Part shown: positions 8,125 to 16,650 of the stretch, piece after piece
Layout: each line of letters opens with the position of its first letter
Position numbering within the stretch: the stretch's first letter is position 1
Assembly (NCBI GenBank): GCA_938045565.1
Contig: CALIAZ010000021.1
Location: 1 to 64,000 of the forward strand
Direction: 5' to 3'
DNA from: an uncultured Atopobium sp.
GTDB taxonomy: Bacteria > Actinomycetota > Coriobacteriia > Coriobacteriales > Atopobiaceae
Length of the DNA: 64,000 bases
Position numbers and translations under genes: made by a program
Notes under the pieces: model-generated
The model's input: the letters and a program-made list of their open reading frames with translations, nothing else
What the model was told of the DNA's origin: nothing
Database searches by the model: none

Positions 8125-8153
8125 GTAAAACCTCGTTTATTGCAGATGTTTAG

Positions 8154-8168
8154 CTGGCGAGAAACCCT
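8154..8168 (+). repeat. CTGGCGAGAAACCCT motif, copy 1
   Basis: One of three exact copies of this 15-mer (others at 55330 and 57404). It overlaps the TAG stop of the glucose EIIA gene. Confidence 0.85.
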
Positions 8169-8730
8169 AGTGTTTGACGCACATCAGAGGATCGCCAATC
8201 TTAACCAGTGGACGACCACCAATCAGTGTTCCAGACTCACCAATAAGGTCAATGCGCTCATACTGGTCTGCATTAACAACGGTAACAACTACAACGTTCT
8301 CATATCCTGCTTCTTCAATAGCAGCAGCATCAAATGAAATCAGTGGAGTACCGGCCTTGACCTCATCGTTGGCATGAACGTAACGGGTAAAACCCTTACC
8401 GTTCATCTCGATGGTACCAACACCAATGTGAATCAGAATCTCAATACCAGTATCAGTAGTAAGGCCAATTGAGTGATTGGTTACGTTAGTTGCGGTAACG
8501 CGAGCATTGCAAGGAGCATACACACAATCAAGACCAACGGGCAAAATGCCATAGCCCTGGCCAAAGAGACCGCTTGAGATTACCTCATCGTGAACCTCTT
8601 GTACGCTTACCAGGACGCCAGAAACTGGCGCATAGATAGTGTCTTCCCTGGTAGCAAATGTAGCCTTCTGAGGCTGCTCTGTTCCGTTAGAAGGAACAAA
8701 CACATTTTTAACCTTTGACCAAAGACCCAT
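8167..8730 (-). CDS. crr: PTS glucose-type EIIA component
   Basis: A 187-residue protein of the EIIA-Glc fold: IYAPVSGVLVSV, then CVYAPCNARV and the phospho-acceptor region GIEILIHIGVGTIEMNGKGF. The second histidine of the pair (LIHIG) is the phosphorylated residue, and a C-terminal VKAGTPLISFD strand follows. It accepts phosphate from HPr and passes it to a membrane EIIB/C. No EIIBC gene is near, so it probably serves distant permeases or acts in regulation. ATG follows AAGGAGG. The TAG stop is directly followed by the recurrent GGTTTCTCGCCAG motif, the same arrangement as at the fructose-type EIIA gene at 57417. Confidence 0.9.
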   Translation of the reverse strand: MGLWSKVKNVFVPSNGTEQPQKATFATREDTIYAPVSGVLVSVQEVHDEVISSGLFGQGYGILPVGLDCVYAPCNARVTATNVTNHSIGLTTDTGIEILIHIGVGTIEMNGKGFTRYVHANDEVKAGTPLISFDAAAIEEAGYENVVVVTVVNADQYERIDLIGESGTLIGGRPLVKIGDPLMCVKH

Positions 8731-8796
8731 GATGCCTCCTTGAGTATGTGCTCTGCACAGATACCATCTGACATAACATTTCTATTTTACCTAAGA

Positions 8797-8837
8797 GAGA
8801 AGGACGAATGCTCCACAGAGAAACATCCGTCCTTCTT
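8797..8837 (-). terminator. terminator of Bce-like permease gene
   Basis: GAAGGACG and CGTCCTTC arms, extended by ATG/CAT pairing across one mismatch, form a hairpin 30 bases past the permease stop. The U-tract is weak. Confidence 0.6.
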
Positions 8838-8867
8838 TCACGAATTTATAACATTAAAACTGTAAAA

Positions 8868-10973
8868 CTACTGCATCTTTCTTGAGCTTCTGAAAATAAT
8901 AGAACGCGCAGCAAAATAGGTAACCAGGAAGTATCCACCATACAAAGCAGCAACTACTGCAACTACTCCACCAATGCTGTTAGCTACATCAAAGTTGCCA
9001 ATCGACTTGATGACAGAAACCATAATAGACATTGCGCATGTTGCGTGCGCAGCTGCCATAAGCAGTGGGAACAGGAAGTACACGCCAACCTGAACAAAGA
9101 GCGCACGACTTGCAAGGCCCTTCTCGGCGCCAAGCTCTGCAAGAACTTGATAGGCGCGAGCGTTATCCGATGCCTCGGAGAGCTGCTGAAGTGCCAGGAT
9201 AGCTGCACAAGCAATGAAGAGTACCAGGCCAATGTACAGCGCTAAATATGTCACGATACCAGAGAGTCCAGCAGTACTTTGAATATATTGAGAGGCAGTA
9301 ACAACAAGCATTAAAGAAAACGGATCGGAGTCGTTTCCCCTTACGCCGCCGTCGCCAAAGTACTGCTTAATCTGACCCTGGAACTGTGCTTCAGTAGCAT
9401 CATCTGGGGTTTGGTAGTTACCTAAGATATACGAGTTGGTCAAAACAACGCTTGAAGGGAAACTTTGATCAGCAACAACCATAATTCCAAGTGCAGGTGT
9501 AAGCTGAGGGCCACCTTGCGTCTGAGCAATATCCAGTGTTCCACCAACAGCATGGAGCTTGTGACCCTGAATGGTAAGCTCAGGATTATTGGCAAGAGAA
9601 TCCTGCCAGTATTTTGTGAGATTAGTATCAAGTGTCCAAACCATATAACCGTCAGTACCAAAGTCAACAGGCTCAAGACCAGACGCAACACGCAGCTTGT
9701 TGTACTGAGAGGCTCGCATCAGAGTCACATTGCTCTGCGCAGGATCTCCCTGACCGCTATAGCCGGTAAAGTAATCATCAAAGCGCTTGCCTGTTACAGC
9801 ATCAATAGAGCTATACGTGAAACTTGGCGTTGTTGGGTCATCTTGAGCATAGTACGTATCTACCTGGAAGGCGTTTTTGATAGTTTTATCCCACTCTGGA
9901 TCTAGCTTCTGCACTACAGAAAGGTAATCATATGAGTCCGCTGGACCAGGGGTATAACTGCGCTCTGAGCCTGAAAAGATTGCTACAGAAACATCGTACG
10001 TTTTGATTTTAGAAAAGCTGGAGTTCATAGAGTCAACAAGCGAGAAACCCGTACCAAGTCCGCAAACTGCCACAAAGATCATAGCGCAGACTAAAGAGAT
10101 AGAAACCCAAGCAGTATTAACGCGGGCATTAAACTGGCGCAGGATAAACGAGTGAAGACCCTTGTAGTAGAAGCCTTTCTGAGACTGCATAAACCTGAGC
10201 AAGAAGCCAGAAATTGAGAAGAAGAAGAGTGCGGTGCCCACAGAGACTAGGGCCGTGGCCATGGCAAACTCTTCATCTATCTGTTTTAAACCATTGTGCT
10301 GAAGCAAGATATAGGAATAAGCAATGATTCCAAGAGAGGCCAAGAACAGCAGTACTGAGACGGTAAGGTTTCTTACCTTGACAGTCTGAGTTACTTTGTC
10401 TGCGTTAAGAAGATCAATAAGCTTATAGCGAGACACCGTGGTGACGTTAAAAATCAGCGCAACCACAAACATAACCACAAAGTAAATAACCGTTTGAATC
10501 AACGCAGTTTGTGAGAAGACAAATTTGAACGAATCAAGAGTCGTATTGAACATGTGAGCCGTTGCAAACATCATAAATTGAGAGATAAAGATACCTGCAA
10601 CAAGTCCAACTACCAGGGCGAGAAAACCAACAAGCAGTGTCTCAATACTCATAATCTTAGAGACATTTCTCTTGGTCATGCCCAGTATCTGATACATGCC
10701 AAACTCTTTTTTTCTACGACGAATCAGGAACTGATTAGCATAGACAACAAGAAATCCCATAATAATGGCAAGAAAAACGCTTACTCCAGAAATGGTATTA
10801 CTTAAGAGTTGAACAATCTTTCTCTGGTCTTCAGAAAGATCCAACACCATGGATTGCTGAGTAATTGAATTGAAGGAATAAAACAGCGCAACGCCTACTG
10901 CCAATGTCAGAAAGTAAATGCTGAAATCGCGCAGTGATTTCTTGACGTTACCAAGCGCGATTTTACTGTACAT
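8868..10973 (-). CDS. Bce-type ABC transporter permease (FtsX-like)
   Basis: A 701-residue membrane protein from ATG 10973. It has one N-terminal helix, a first group of FtsX helices around residues 30-290, a large extracellular domain of about 200 residues (roughly 330-530), and three C-terminal helices. This is the BceB/VraG layout, a permease that recognises peptide antibiotics such as bacitracin or lantibiotics through the extracellular domain. A longer in-frame start at 11048 would overlap the ATPase gene by 86 bases; ATG 10973 overlaps by 11 and is preferred. It forms an operon with the ATPase upstream. The histidine kinase and regulator of the same family lie 2 kb away. Confidence 0.88.
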   Translation of the reverse strand: MYSKIALGNVKKSLRDFSIYFLTLAVGVALFYSFNSITQQSMVLDLSEDQRKIVQLLSNTISGVSVFLAIIMGFLVVYANQFLIRRRKKEFGMYQILGMTKRNVSKIMSIETLLVGFLALVVGLVAGIFISQFMMFATAHMFNTTLDSFKFVFSQTALIQTVIYFVVMFVVALIFNVTTVSRYKLIDLLNADKVTQTVKVRNLTVSVLLFLASLGIIAYSYILLQHNGLKQIDEEFAMATALVSVGTALFFFSISGFLLRFMQSQKGFYYKGLHSFILRQFNARVNTAWVSISLVCAMIFVAVCGLGTGFSLVDSMNSSFSKIKTYDVSVAIFSGSERSYTPGPADSYDYLSVVQKLDPEWDKTIKNAFQVDTYYAQDDPTTPSFTYSSIDAVTGKRFDDYFTGYSGQGDPAQSNVTLMRASQYNKLRVASGLEPVDFGTDGYMVWTLDTNLTKYWQDSLANNPELTIQGHKLHAVGGTLDIAQTQGGPQLTPALGIMVVADQSFPSSVVLTNSYILGNYQTPDDATEAQFQGQIKQYFGDGGVRGNDSDPFSLMLVVTASQYIQSTAGLSGIVTYLALYIGLVLFIACAAILALQQLSEASDNARAYQVLAELGAEKGLASRALFVQVGVYFLFPLLMAAAHATCAMSIMVSVIKSIGNFDVANSIGGVVAVVAALYGGYFLVTYFAARSIIFRSSRKMQ

Positions 10974-11793
10974 CAGCACCCTCTCCTCCCAGGAATGAAA
11001 CAACATCCATGATCTGGTCAAAGAACTGCTTACGGGATTTCTCGCCACGAACTATCTCATTAAAGATGCGACCATCTTTAATGAAAATAACGCGATGAGC
11101 GTAAGAAGCTGCATATGAATCGTGAGTGACCATGGCAATAGTTGCGCCATTACGGTTGAGGTTCTCAAGGCTCTCCAGAAGTGTACGAGCGTTCTTTGAA
11201 TCCAGAGCGCCAGTAGGCTCATCCGCCAGGACCAACGAAGGGTTGGTAACAATTGCTCGAGCTGCGGCAACGCGCTGACGTTGGCCGCCGGACATCTCGT
11301 AAGGGAACTTGTCCAGCACCTCAGTAATCTGGAGCAGCTTGGCAACGTTTTCTACGCGCTCCAAAACTTCCTGAGCGCGGACGTGACCAATGGTTAGTGA
11401 GAGCGCGATATTCTCGCGAGCAGTAAGGCTATCAAGCAAGTTGGCGTCCTGGAAAATAAAGCCCAAGCGGTCACGTCTAAAGGCAGAAAGCTCAGAACCG
11501 CGCAGACTGGAAAGCTCTTGGTCATCAATAAAGATGTGGCCCGCAGATGCCTGATCAATGGTAGAGATACAATTTAAAAGTGTAGTTTTGCCAGAACCAG
11601 AAGGACCCATGATAGCGATAAACTCCCCGCGAGCTACAGAAAGATTAATGCCGTCTAGTGCCTTAGTGATATTTCCACGAGTTCCATAGTACTTCTCGAG
11701 GTTTTGACAAACCAAAACAGTGTGAGGGGTAAGTGCTGAAGATTGTCCAGCCACAACAGTTGGCTGAGTTGGAACTGATTGAATAGCTGCCAT
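10963..11793 (-). CDS. Bce-type ABC transporter ATP-binding protein
   Basis: A 276-residue MacB/BceA-class ATPase with Walker A GPSGSGKTT, Q-loop FIFQDANLLDSL, signature MSGGQRQR, Walker B LVLADEP and the H-loop VTHD. It powers the adjacent permease, and the pair probably removes or senses cell-wall-active peptides. The ATG at 11793 with AAAGGGCG upstream is preferred to the longer frame from 11856. A roughly 20-residue low-complexity N-terminal extension (MAAIQSVPTQPTVVAGQSS) precedes the usual domain. The family call is very firm and the substrate is inferred from context. Confidence 0.92.
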   Translation of the reverse strand: MAAIQSVPTQPTVVAGQSSALTPHTVLVCQNLEKYYGTRGNITKALDGINLSVARGEFIAIMGPSGSGKTTLLNCISTIDQASAGHIFIDDQELSSLRGSELSAFRRDRLGFIFQDANLLDSLTARENIALSLTIGHVRAQEVLERVENVAKLLQITEVLDKFPYEMSGGQRQRVAAARAIVTNPSLVLADEPTGALDSKNARTLLESLENLNRNGATIAMVTHDSYAASYAHRVIFIKDGRIFNEIVRGEKSRKQFFDQIMDVVSFLGGEGADVQ

Positions 11794-11946
11794 GTTACGC
11801 CCTTTCATTGGGAAGCGAGTAAATCTTGAGATATATACTCCATCACTACCGTTCACATTGCCATCGATTGACCTTACGGAAACCTTACGCTTTTCTCACT
11901 TTGATGTGTCAAAATATCACTATCAAACACACAGGAGAGGCATGCC

Positions 11947-12942
11947 ATGAAGTTGACAATTAAGAGATTTGGGCAGCTTACCGCTAAAGAGTTATATCAA
12001 ATTCTTTCTCTAAGAGCAGAAACGTTTATTGTTGATCAGCAGATTATGTATAACGATCTTGATAACGTTGATCAAGTTTCTACCCATGTCTTTTATCAAG
12101 ATACTGACTCGGTAGCTGCATATTTACGTATCATTGATGCAGGACAGTCATACAACTCCCCTCTTATTGGGCGCGTATGCGTCAGCAACAAAGGTGCCGG
12201 CATTGGCTCAAAGCTGTTGCACGATACCCTTGATTACCTGGCACAAGAAAGTAGTGCTTCCAAGGTGTTAGTTGAGTCGCAACTCAAAGCTCAGCCCTTC
12301 TACGAGCGCGCTGGATTTACGCAGGCATCTTCTAAGGTGCTTGATCACTTTGGCGTCCTTCACCATGTGCTCTCCTTTGACCTTGATGCATATCGTCAGA
12401 CGAGAAACACAATCAATATTGATGACGTGCACGTTTCAATCCGACCGCTTGAAACAACTGATTTACGTGCACTGCAAAAACTTAGCGTAGAGACATTTGT
12501 AGACACTTTTATTGACTCAAATACAGCAGATGATTTAGCAAGTTGCATTGGCTCGCTTTACAACACAGAAAAGCTTGCCCGTGAGCTTGCTGCTAAACAC
12601 TCATATTTCTATTTTATTGAGGTAGAAGGTCAAGTAGCTGGTTACCTGAAGCTCAATACGCGTTATGAGCAAACCGAGGGTCAGCGCGATGACTCACTTG
12701 AAATTGAACGCCTGTATATCCTTCCGCGTTTCAAAGGCCTACACCTTGGATCAAAGCTCATGAAATTTGCCCTTGATTTAGCAAAAGAGAAGGGTAAGAA
12801 GCGCGTGTGGCTGGGTGTCTGGGAACACAATGAACCTGCTAAGGCATTTTATTCACATTGGAGATTCAAGCGTTTTAGTCAGCATACCTTCCCAGTAGGA
12901 AGCGATCCTCAAACAGATGAATTGTGGGAGCTCACGCTGTAA
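11947..12942 (+). CDS. double GNAT acetyltransferase (ElaA-like plus PaiA-like)
   Basis: A 331-residue protein with two GNAT domains. Residues 1-150 resemble ElaA (LSLRAETFIVDQQIMYNDLDNVD, then LIGRVCVSNKGAGIGSKLL, then KAQPFYERAGF). Residues 155-331 resemble PaiA/RimI-type N-acetyltransferases (IERLYILPRFKGLHLGSKLM, with the acetyl-CoA loop and WEHNEPAKAFYSHW). It likely acetylates small amines or proteins in the cytosol; substrates are unknown. The fusion of these two types is uncommon. The gene lies on the plus strand between the transporter and the sensor genes of the Bce-like module, so it interrupts that cluster. ATG is preceded by AGGAGAGG. Confidence 0.85.
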   Translation: MKLTIKRFGQLTAKELYQILSLRAETFIVDQQIMYNDLDNVDQVSTHVFYQDTDSVAAYLRIIDAGQSYNSPLIGRVCVSNKGAGIGSKLLHDTLDYLAQESSASKVLVESQLKAQPFYERAGFTQASSKVLDHFGVLHHVLSFDLDAYRQTRNTINIDDVHVSIRPLETTDLRALQKLSVETFVDTFIDSNTADDLASCIGSLYNTEKLARELAAKHSYFYFIEVEGQVAGYLKLNTRYEQTEGQRDDSLEIERLYILPRFKGLHLGSKLMKFALDLAKEKGKKRVWLGVWEHNEPAKAFYSHWRFKRFSQHTFPVGSDPQTDELWELTL

Positions 12943-12951
12943 GCTATGCCT

Positions 12952-13992
12952 TTATCGCAAGTCAGTAAAAGACTGGTTGAACGTAATAGAAAAGGTTGAA
13001 CCTTTACCAATTGTACTGCTCACCGCCAGCTTAAGGCCCATCTTTTTACAGAGTTCATAGCAGAGATAGAGACCCATACCGGTAGATTTTGCGTACTTGC
13101 GACCATTTTGACCGGTAAAACCCTTATCAAAAATACGGGCAAGATCCTCCTCAGGAATACCAATGCCATTATCTTTAATGAAAAGAGTGGTTGAAGTTGT
13201 TCCCTCACGTGGCTCTGAGACAGAGGCAGAAATCCAAACGTTCTTCTCGCCAGGTGAAAGCTCTGGATTTGAATACTTTGCAGCGTTAATTAGGAACTGT
13301 CGCAAAATAAACTCAAGCCACTTTGGATCAGCCTTTACCACGTGAGCCAAGTCATCAAAATGCGGAGAAACGCCAGCGTCAATGAACACACGCGCGTTGT
13401 TTTTAAGGGCGTCTTTGACAATAGACTGCAAATTGACGTCTCTGATAGAAAAATCTCGATCTACAGATGCACTTCGCGCATAAAAGAGCGCCTGTTCTAC
13501 CAGCGATTCAATCTTAGTGAGCTGTGTTTGCACGTCATCCATAGGCAGCGATGGATTATTTTGAGCAACCAAATGAGCTGCAGCAATGGGAGTCTTAATC
13601 TCATGCACCCACATCTCAATGTACTCGCGATATTCCTTTGATCGCATATGCTCATCAGCAAGCTGATCCATCATAGACTTTGACATGCTTGAAAGCGCGT
13701 CTTTAAAAAGCCGTTCTTCCAGCGTTGAAGGCGTATCCAGCATGGTAGGAACCAGATAGCTTTCTTTATCAGTTGCCGCTAAATTATCAGCAAGCTGCTG
13801 GTAAAACGAACGACGATGAAAATAATCGGCTAGAAGTGCGACTACTCCCACTACCCATAAAACCAGAATACAGTAGGCAATAGCAAACACGTTAAGTCCA
13901 ACCCCTTTAAGCATAAAGCCAATTAACGTGCTGCTAGCTATAAGCGCAAGAAAGAAAATAGTTCGATTTTTTAGATACTTGAAAAACGACAT
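12952..13992 (-). CDS. intramembrane-sensing histidine kinase, BceS-like
   Basis: A 346-residue kinase with two N-terminal transmembrane helices (about 11-30 and 36-57) joined by only a few residues, so no external sensor domain. That is typical of BceS/GraS kinases that listen to a Bce-type transporter. H-box MWVHEIKTP places the phosphorylated histidine at 130. The ATPase domain has N-box FLINAAKYSNPE, G1 DNGIGIPEEDL and G2 GMGLYLC. It starts 6 bases after the regulator stop. It ends 9 bases from the convergent GNAT gene with no obvious terminator. Confidence 0.9.
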   Translation of the reverse strand: MSFFKYLKNRTIFFLALIASSTLIGFMLKGVGLNVFAIAYCILVLWVVGVVALLADYFHRRSFYQQLADNLAATDKESYLVPTMLDTPSTLEERLFKDALSSMSKSMMDQLADEHMRSKEYREYIEMWVHEIKTPIAAAHLVAQNNPSLPMDDVQTQLTKIESLVEQALFYARSASVDRDFSIRDVNLQSIVKDALKNNARVFIDAGVSPHFDDLAHVVKADPKWLEFILRQFLINAAKYSNPELSPGEKNVWISASVSEPREGTTSTTLFIKDNGIGIPEEDLARIFDKGFTGQNGRKYAKSTGMGLYLCYELCKKMGLKLAVSSTIGKGSTFSITFNQSFTDLR

Positions 13993-13998
13993 AGCAGC

Positions 13999-14670
13999 CT
14001 ACTCAATAACGTAACCAAGCCCGCGGCGTGTCATAACAAAATCCTCAACGCCAATGCTTGCAAGAGTATTTCTAAGGTGGCTAATGTTGACCGTCAATGT
14101 ATTGTCATCAACAAACTCGTCCGACTGCCACAGTTCTTCTTGAATACGTTGGCGAGAAACAACCGTTCCCGCATTTTGCATCAAAAGTGAAAGTATTCTG
14201 AGTTCGTTTTTGGTCAGCTCGACGCTCTTCTGATTTGCAGAAACTTTGCAGGAAGAAGAATCAAGCGTCACACCTGCATGTGAAAGCTTTGTTCCTGTTG
14301 TGACATCGCTATTTGCACGCCTCAAAACCGAAGTAATGTGCATAAGCAAAATCTGGGTATTGTACGGCTTGGCAATAAAATCGTCTGCTCCTAACGAGAG
14401 CACCATAAGCTCATCAAGGTCAGTGTTTCTGCTGGTAACTACAATGATGGGAACGTTTGAGAGCTGTCGTACTTCTCGACAAATCTGTTGTCCGTCAATG
14501 CCAGGAAGGTTGAGGTCAAGCAAAACCAAGTCTGGATGCGCGGTAATAATCTGTTGAGGTACAGACTCAAAAGACGTGAGCGCCTGAGCCTCAAAGCCGT
14601 TTCTTTGCAGCAGCAGTACCAACTCCTGCTGAATCTGATGGTCATCTTCTACAACTAGAATTTTTGTCAT
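13999..14670 (-). CDS. OmpR-family response regulator, BceR-like
   Basis: A 223-residue regulator. The receiver domain has ED at 9-10, the phospho-acceptor Asp52 in LVLLDLNLPG, a switch VVTSR and Lys in IAKPY. The winged-helix domain ends DDNTLTVNISHLRNTL and RRGLGYVIE, as in BceR/GraR. It pairs with the kinase immediately downstream and should activate the transporter operon at 10963-11793. ATG is preceded by GGAGGTGAG. A single TTGGCGAGAAAC match lies inside the gene at 14149. Confidence 0.92.
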   Translation of the reverse strand: MTKILVVEDDHQIQQELVLLLQRNGFEAQALTSFESVPQQIITAHPDLVLLDLNLPGIDGQQICREVRQLSNVPIIVVTSRNTDLDELMVLSLGADDFIAKPYNTQILLMHITSVLRRANSDVTTGTKLSHAGVTLDSSSCKVSANQKSVELTKNELRILSLLMQNAGTVVSRQRIQEELWQSDEFVDDNTLTVNISHLRNTLASIGVEDFVMTRRGLGYVIE

Positions 14671-14691
14671 GCGTGCTCACCTCCCACTACG

Positions 14692-15711
14692 CTACGCAAG
14701 TCCCACAAAGCGTTGGGCGTTTTCCCAGAGTATGGTATACGTCTTCTCTTTGGGAATATCAAGTCGCTGCCAACGAAGCTCTGCCAACCGCTCAACCGTG
14801 TGTACCACCATTGCTGGCGTGCACTCCCCTCCACGTAAAGGCTCTGGTGCCATGTAGGGGAAGTCGGTCTCTGAGAGCAGTTGCACCTCTGGACAGGAGA
14901 TCATTGCAGCTCGAATATCATCTGAGCGCTTAAAAGTTGCTGCACCACCGAAGGCTACGAAGCAGCCAAGGTCTGCAAAAGGCTTCATTACCTCTGGACC
15001 GTCGGTATAGCAATGCAGGTCACAGCCTGCCTTAGGCACGCACATACGGTTTAATATTTCAAGCGCCAAATCATGAGCGTGCGTATCATCAGCACCGTCA
15101 CGCAAATGCAACTCAACGCGTTGATTATGCTCATGTGCAATGGAGAGCTGTCGCTCAAAGACCTTACGCTGGACCTCTTCTGAAACCTCACAGTATGGTC
15201 CAAAATCAAGACCAATTTCTCCCACACCAACGCAAAGAGGGTGCTCAAGAAGTTCAAACAAGCGCTGTTCAGCCTCTTGGTTGTAATCTGGTGCGCTATA
15301 AGGATGTGCACCAACCATAAAATACGTATGCTCAAACAAATACTCTGCAGGTAGATCACAGGATACACAAAGATCTGCTGCAGCTAGTTTTGCAAAAGCG
15401 TGACGTGCCTGGATAAGAGTATCCTCGAACCAAGTAATAAAAGCGCTGGTATCTGCCCACTTACGAGGAAACTCTGTAGCAATATCTACGGGCACAATAA
15501 GCATACGAACACCCGCCGCGGCAGCGCGAGCAAGAGACTCCGCTGCACTGTGGTCGTGAAGACTACCCAGGTGACCATGGGTATCAGCAACAGGCGCCAA
15601 AACACGAGGTGTTGGGCGAGGTGTGCCGTAAATATCGTGAAATAGTTGACCGTCAGAAAAAGAAAGTGCTTCCACTTCTTCTGCTGGTAGATGATGCTTT
15701 TTCTTACTCAC
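14692..15711 (-). CDS. TatD-family metal-dependent hydrolase (DNase-like)
   Basis: A 339-residue TIM-barrel hydrolase with DTHGHLGSL, GEIGLDFG, HLRDGADDTH, DLHCYTDGP and the final SETDFPYM, the metal-ligand set of the TatD family. It is longer than E. coli TatD because of an N-terminal extension of about 40 residues and insertions. Members are 3'-5' DNases or tRNA-related hydrolases. The GTG start overlaps the rsmA stop by 8 bases, with GGAG at the right distance, so it is translated with rsmA. The order metG-rsmA-tatD resembles the common metG-tatD-rnmV-rsmA cluster, without rnmV. Confidence 0.88.
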   Translation of the reverse strand: MSKKKHHLPAEEVEALSFSDGQLFHDIYGTPRPTPRVLAPVADTHGHLGSLHDHSAAESLARAAAAGVRMLIVPVDIATEFPRKWADTSAFITWFEDTLIQARHAFAKLAAADLCVSCDLPAEYLFEHTYFMVGAHPYSAPDYNQEAEQRLFELLEHPLCVGVGEIGLDFGPYCEVSEEVQRKVFERQLSIAHEHNQRVELHLRDGADDTHAHDLALEILNRMCVPKAGCDLHCYTDGPEVMKPFADLGCFVAFGGAATFKRSDDIRAAMISCPEVQLLSETDFPYMAPEPLRGGECTPAMVVHTVERLAELRWQRLDIPKEKTYTILWENAQRFVGLA

Positions 15712-16648
15712 TCAAAGGCTCCAAAGCAGCTGCAAGACAAATAAAATCTTGGCTGGTCAAAACTTCTGCACGCGCCGTAGGTGCAATTCCTGTGGCGAGA
15801 AATGCCTGGTCTAGCTTGTCTTTATCAAACCCAGAAGCACTCATTGAATTACGAATGGTCTTTCTGCGCTGAGCAAAGGCGACGTCAATAACCCTCATGG
15901 TATGCAAGAGCTCTTCTTCAGAAAGAAGCTTGGAGGTCACCGGGTTTCTCGCGATGGTACGATCAAGGCGGACCACGGCAGAGTTGACGCGTGGTGGAGG
16001 CATAAAGTTGCCAGGACCCACTTCAAATCTGCCAGTAACCTGCGCAAACAAAGACAGCTTTGCCGTATAGGCACCATATGCCTTGGTAAAAGGCTTGGCA
16101 GCAATTCTGTCGGCCACCTCAGCCTGCACCATGACTACTGCTCGCTCAAGCGACGGAAGCTCCTGGAAGAACTTGAGGATCAACGTAGCTGCCACCTGAT
16201 ACGGCAGGTTGGATACAAACTTAGTTGGCATCGGGATGTTCGGCGCTGCGCTCTGGGTAACGGCCGGAAGCGTACTGTAGGCCTCGGCAAGCTTCTGCGG
16301 TGTGATTGTCAGAGCGTCTCCCATAACCAACGCAAACGAGTCTGGATGAGGCTCTTTGCAGGTTAGTGCTAAGACTTGCCCAAGCTCAGCGTCTGCTTCA
16401 AGCGAGCAAACCGCGCGAGCGTTGTCAAGCAAGGCAACCGTAAGGGTACCCAGGCCGGGCCCAACCTCAACAATCACGTCGGTAGGCTGAACCTCTGCAA
16501 GCTGGACGATTCTCTCGATAACGTGATCTTGTACCAGGAAGTTTTGGCCCAGCCTGTATTTGGTGGCAAGGCCAAAACGTTCCAGCGTTTCTTTAGTGGC
16601 TCGCTGATTGGCAAGCCACGATGTCTGATGAGATGCGTGCTCCGACAC
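15704..16648 (-). CDS. rsmA: 16S rRNA (A1518/A1519) dimethyltransferase
   Basis: A 314-residue KsgA/RsmA enzyme that dimethylates two adjacent adenines in helix 45 of 16S rRNA. Visible motifs are LGQNFLVQDHVIERIV, the SAM loop EVGPGLGTLT, the acidic LEAD, and catalytic NLPYQVA. The start is GTG two bases after the metG stop. Residues around 135-150 (AVTQSAAPNIPMP) are a small insertion before NLPY. It is part of the metG-rsmA-tatD operon. Confidence 0.93.
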   Translation of the reverse strand: MSEHASHQTSWLANQRATKETLERFGLATKYRLGQNFLVQDHVIERIVQLAEVQPTDVIVEVGPGLGTLTVALLDNARAVCSLEADAELGQVLALTCKEPHPDSFALVMGDALTITPQKLAEAYSTLPAVTQSAAPNIPMPTKFVSNLPYQVAATLILKFFQELPSLERAVVMVQAEVADRIAAKPFTKAYGAYTAKLSLFAQVTGRFEVGPGNFMPPPRVNSAVVRLDRTIARNPVTSKLLSEEELLHTMRVIDVAFAQRRKTIRNSMSASGFDKDKLDQAFLATGIAPTARAEVLTSQDFICLAAALEPLSE

Positions 16649-16650
16649 GA

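Noticed and set aside
10971..11048. Longer start for the Bce-type permease at 11048
   Set aside because: The 25 extra residues would overlap the ATPase gene by 86 bases. ATG 10973 begins with the usual MYSKIALGN of this family.
13163..13641. Plus-strand frames inside the histidine kinase gene
   Set aside because: They are shadows with no ribosome site and no recognisable protein features.
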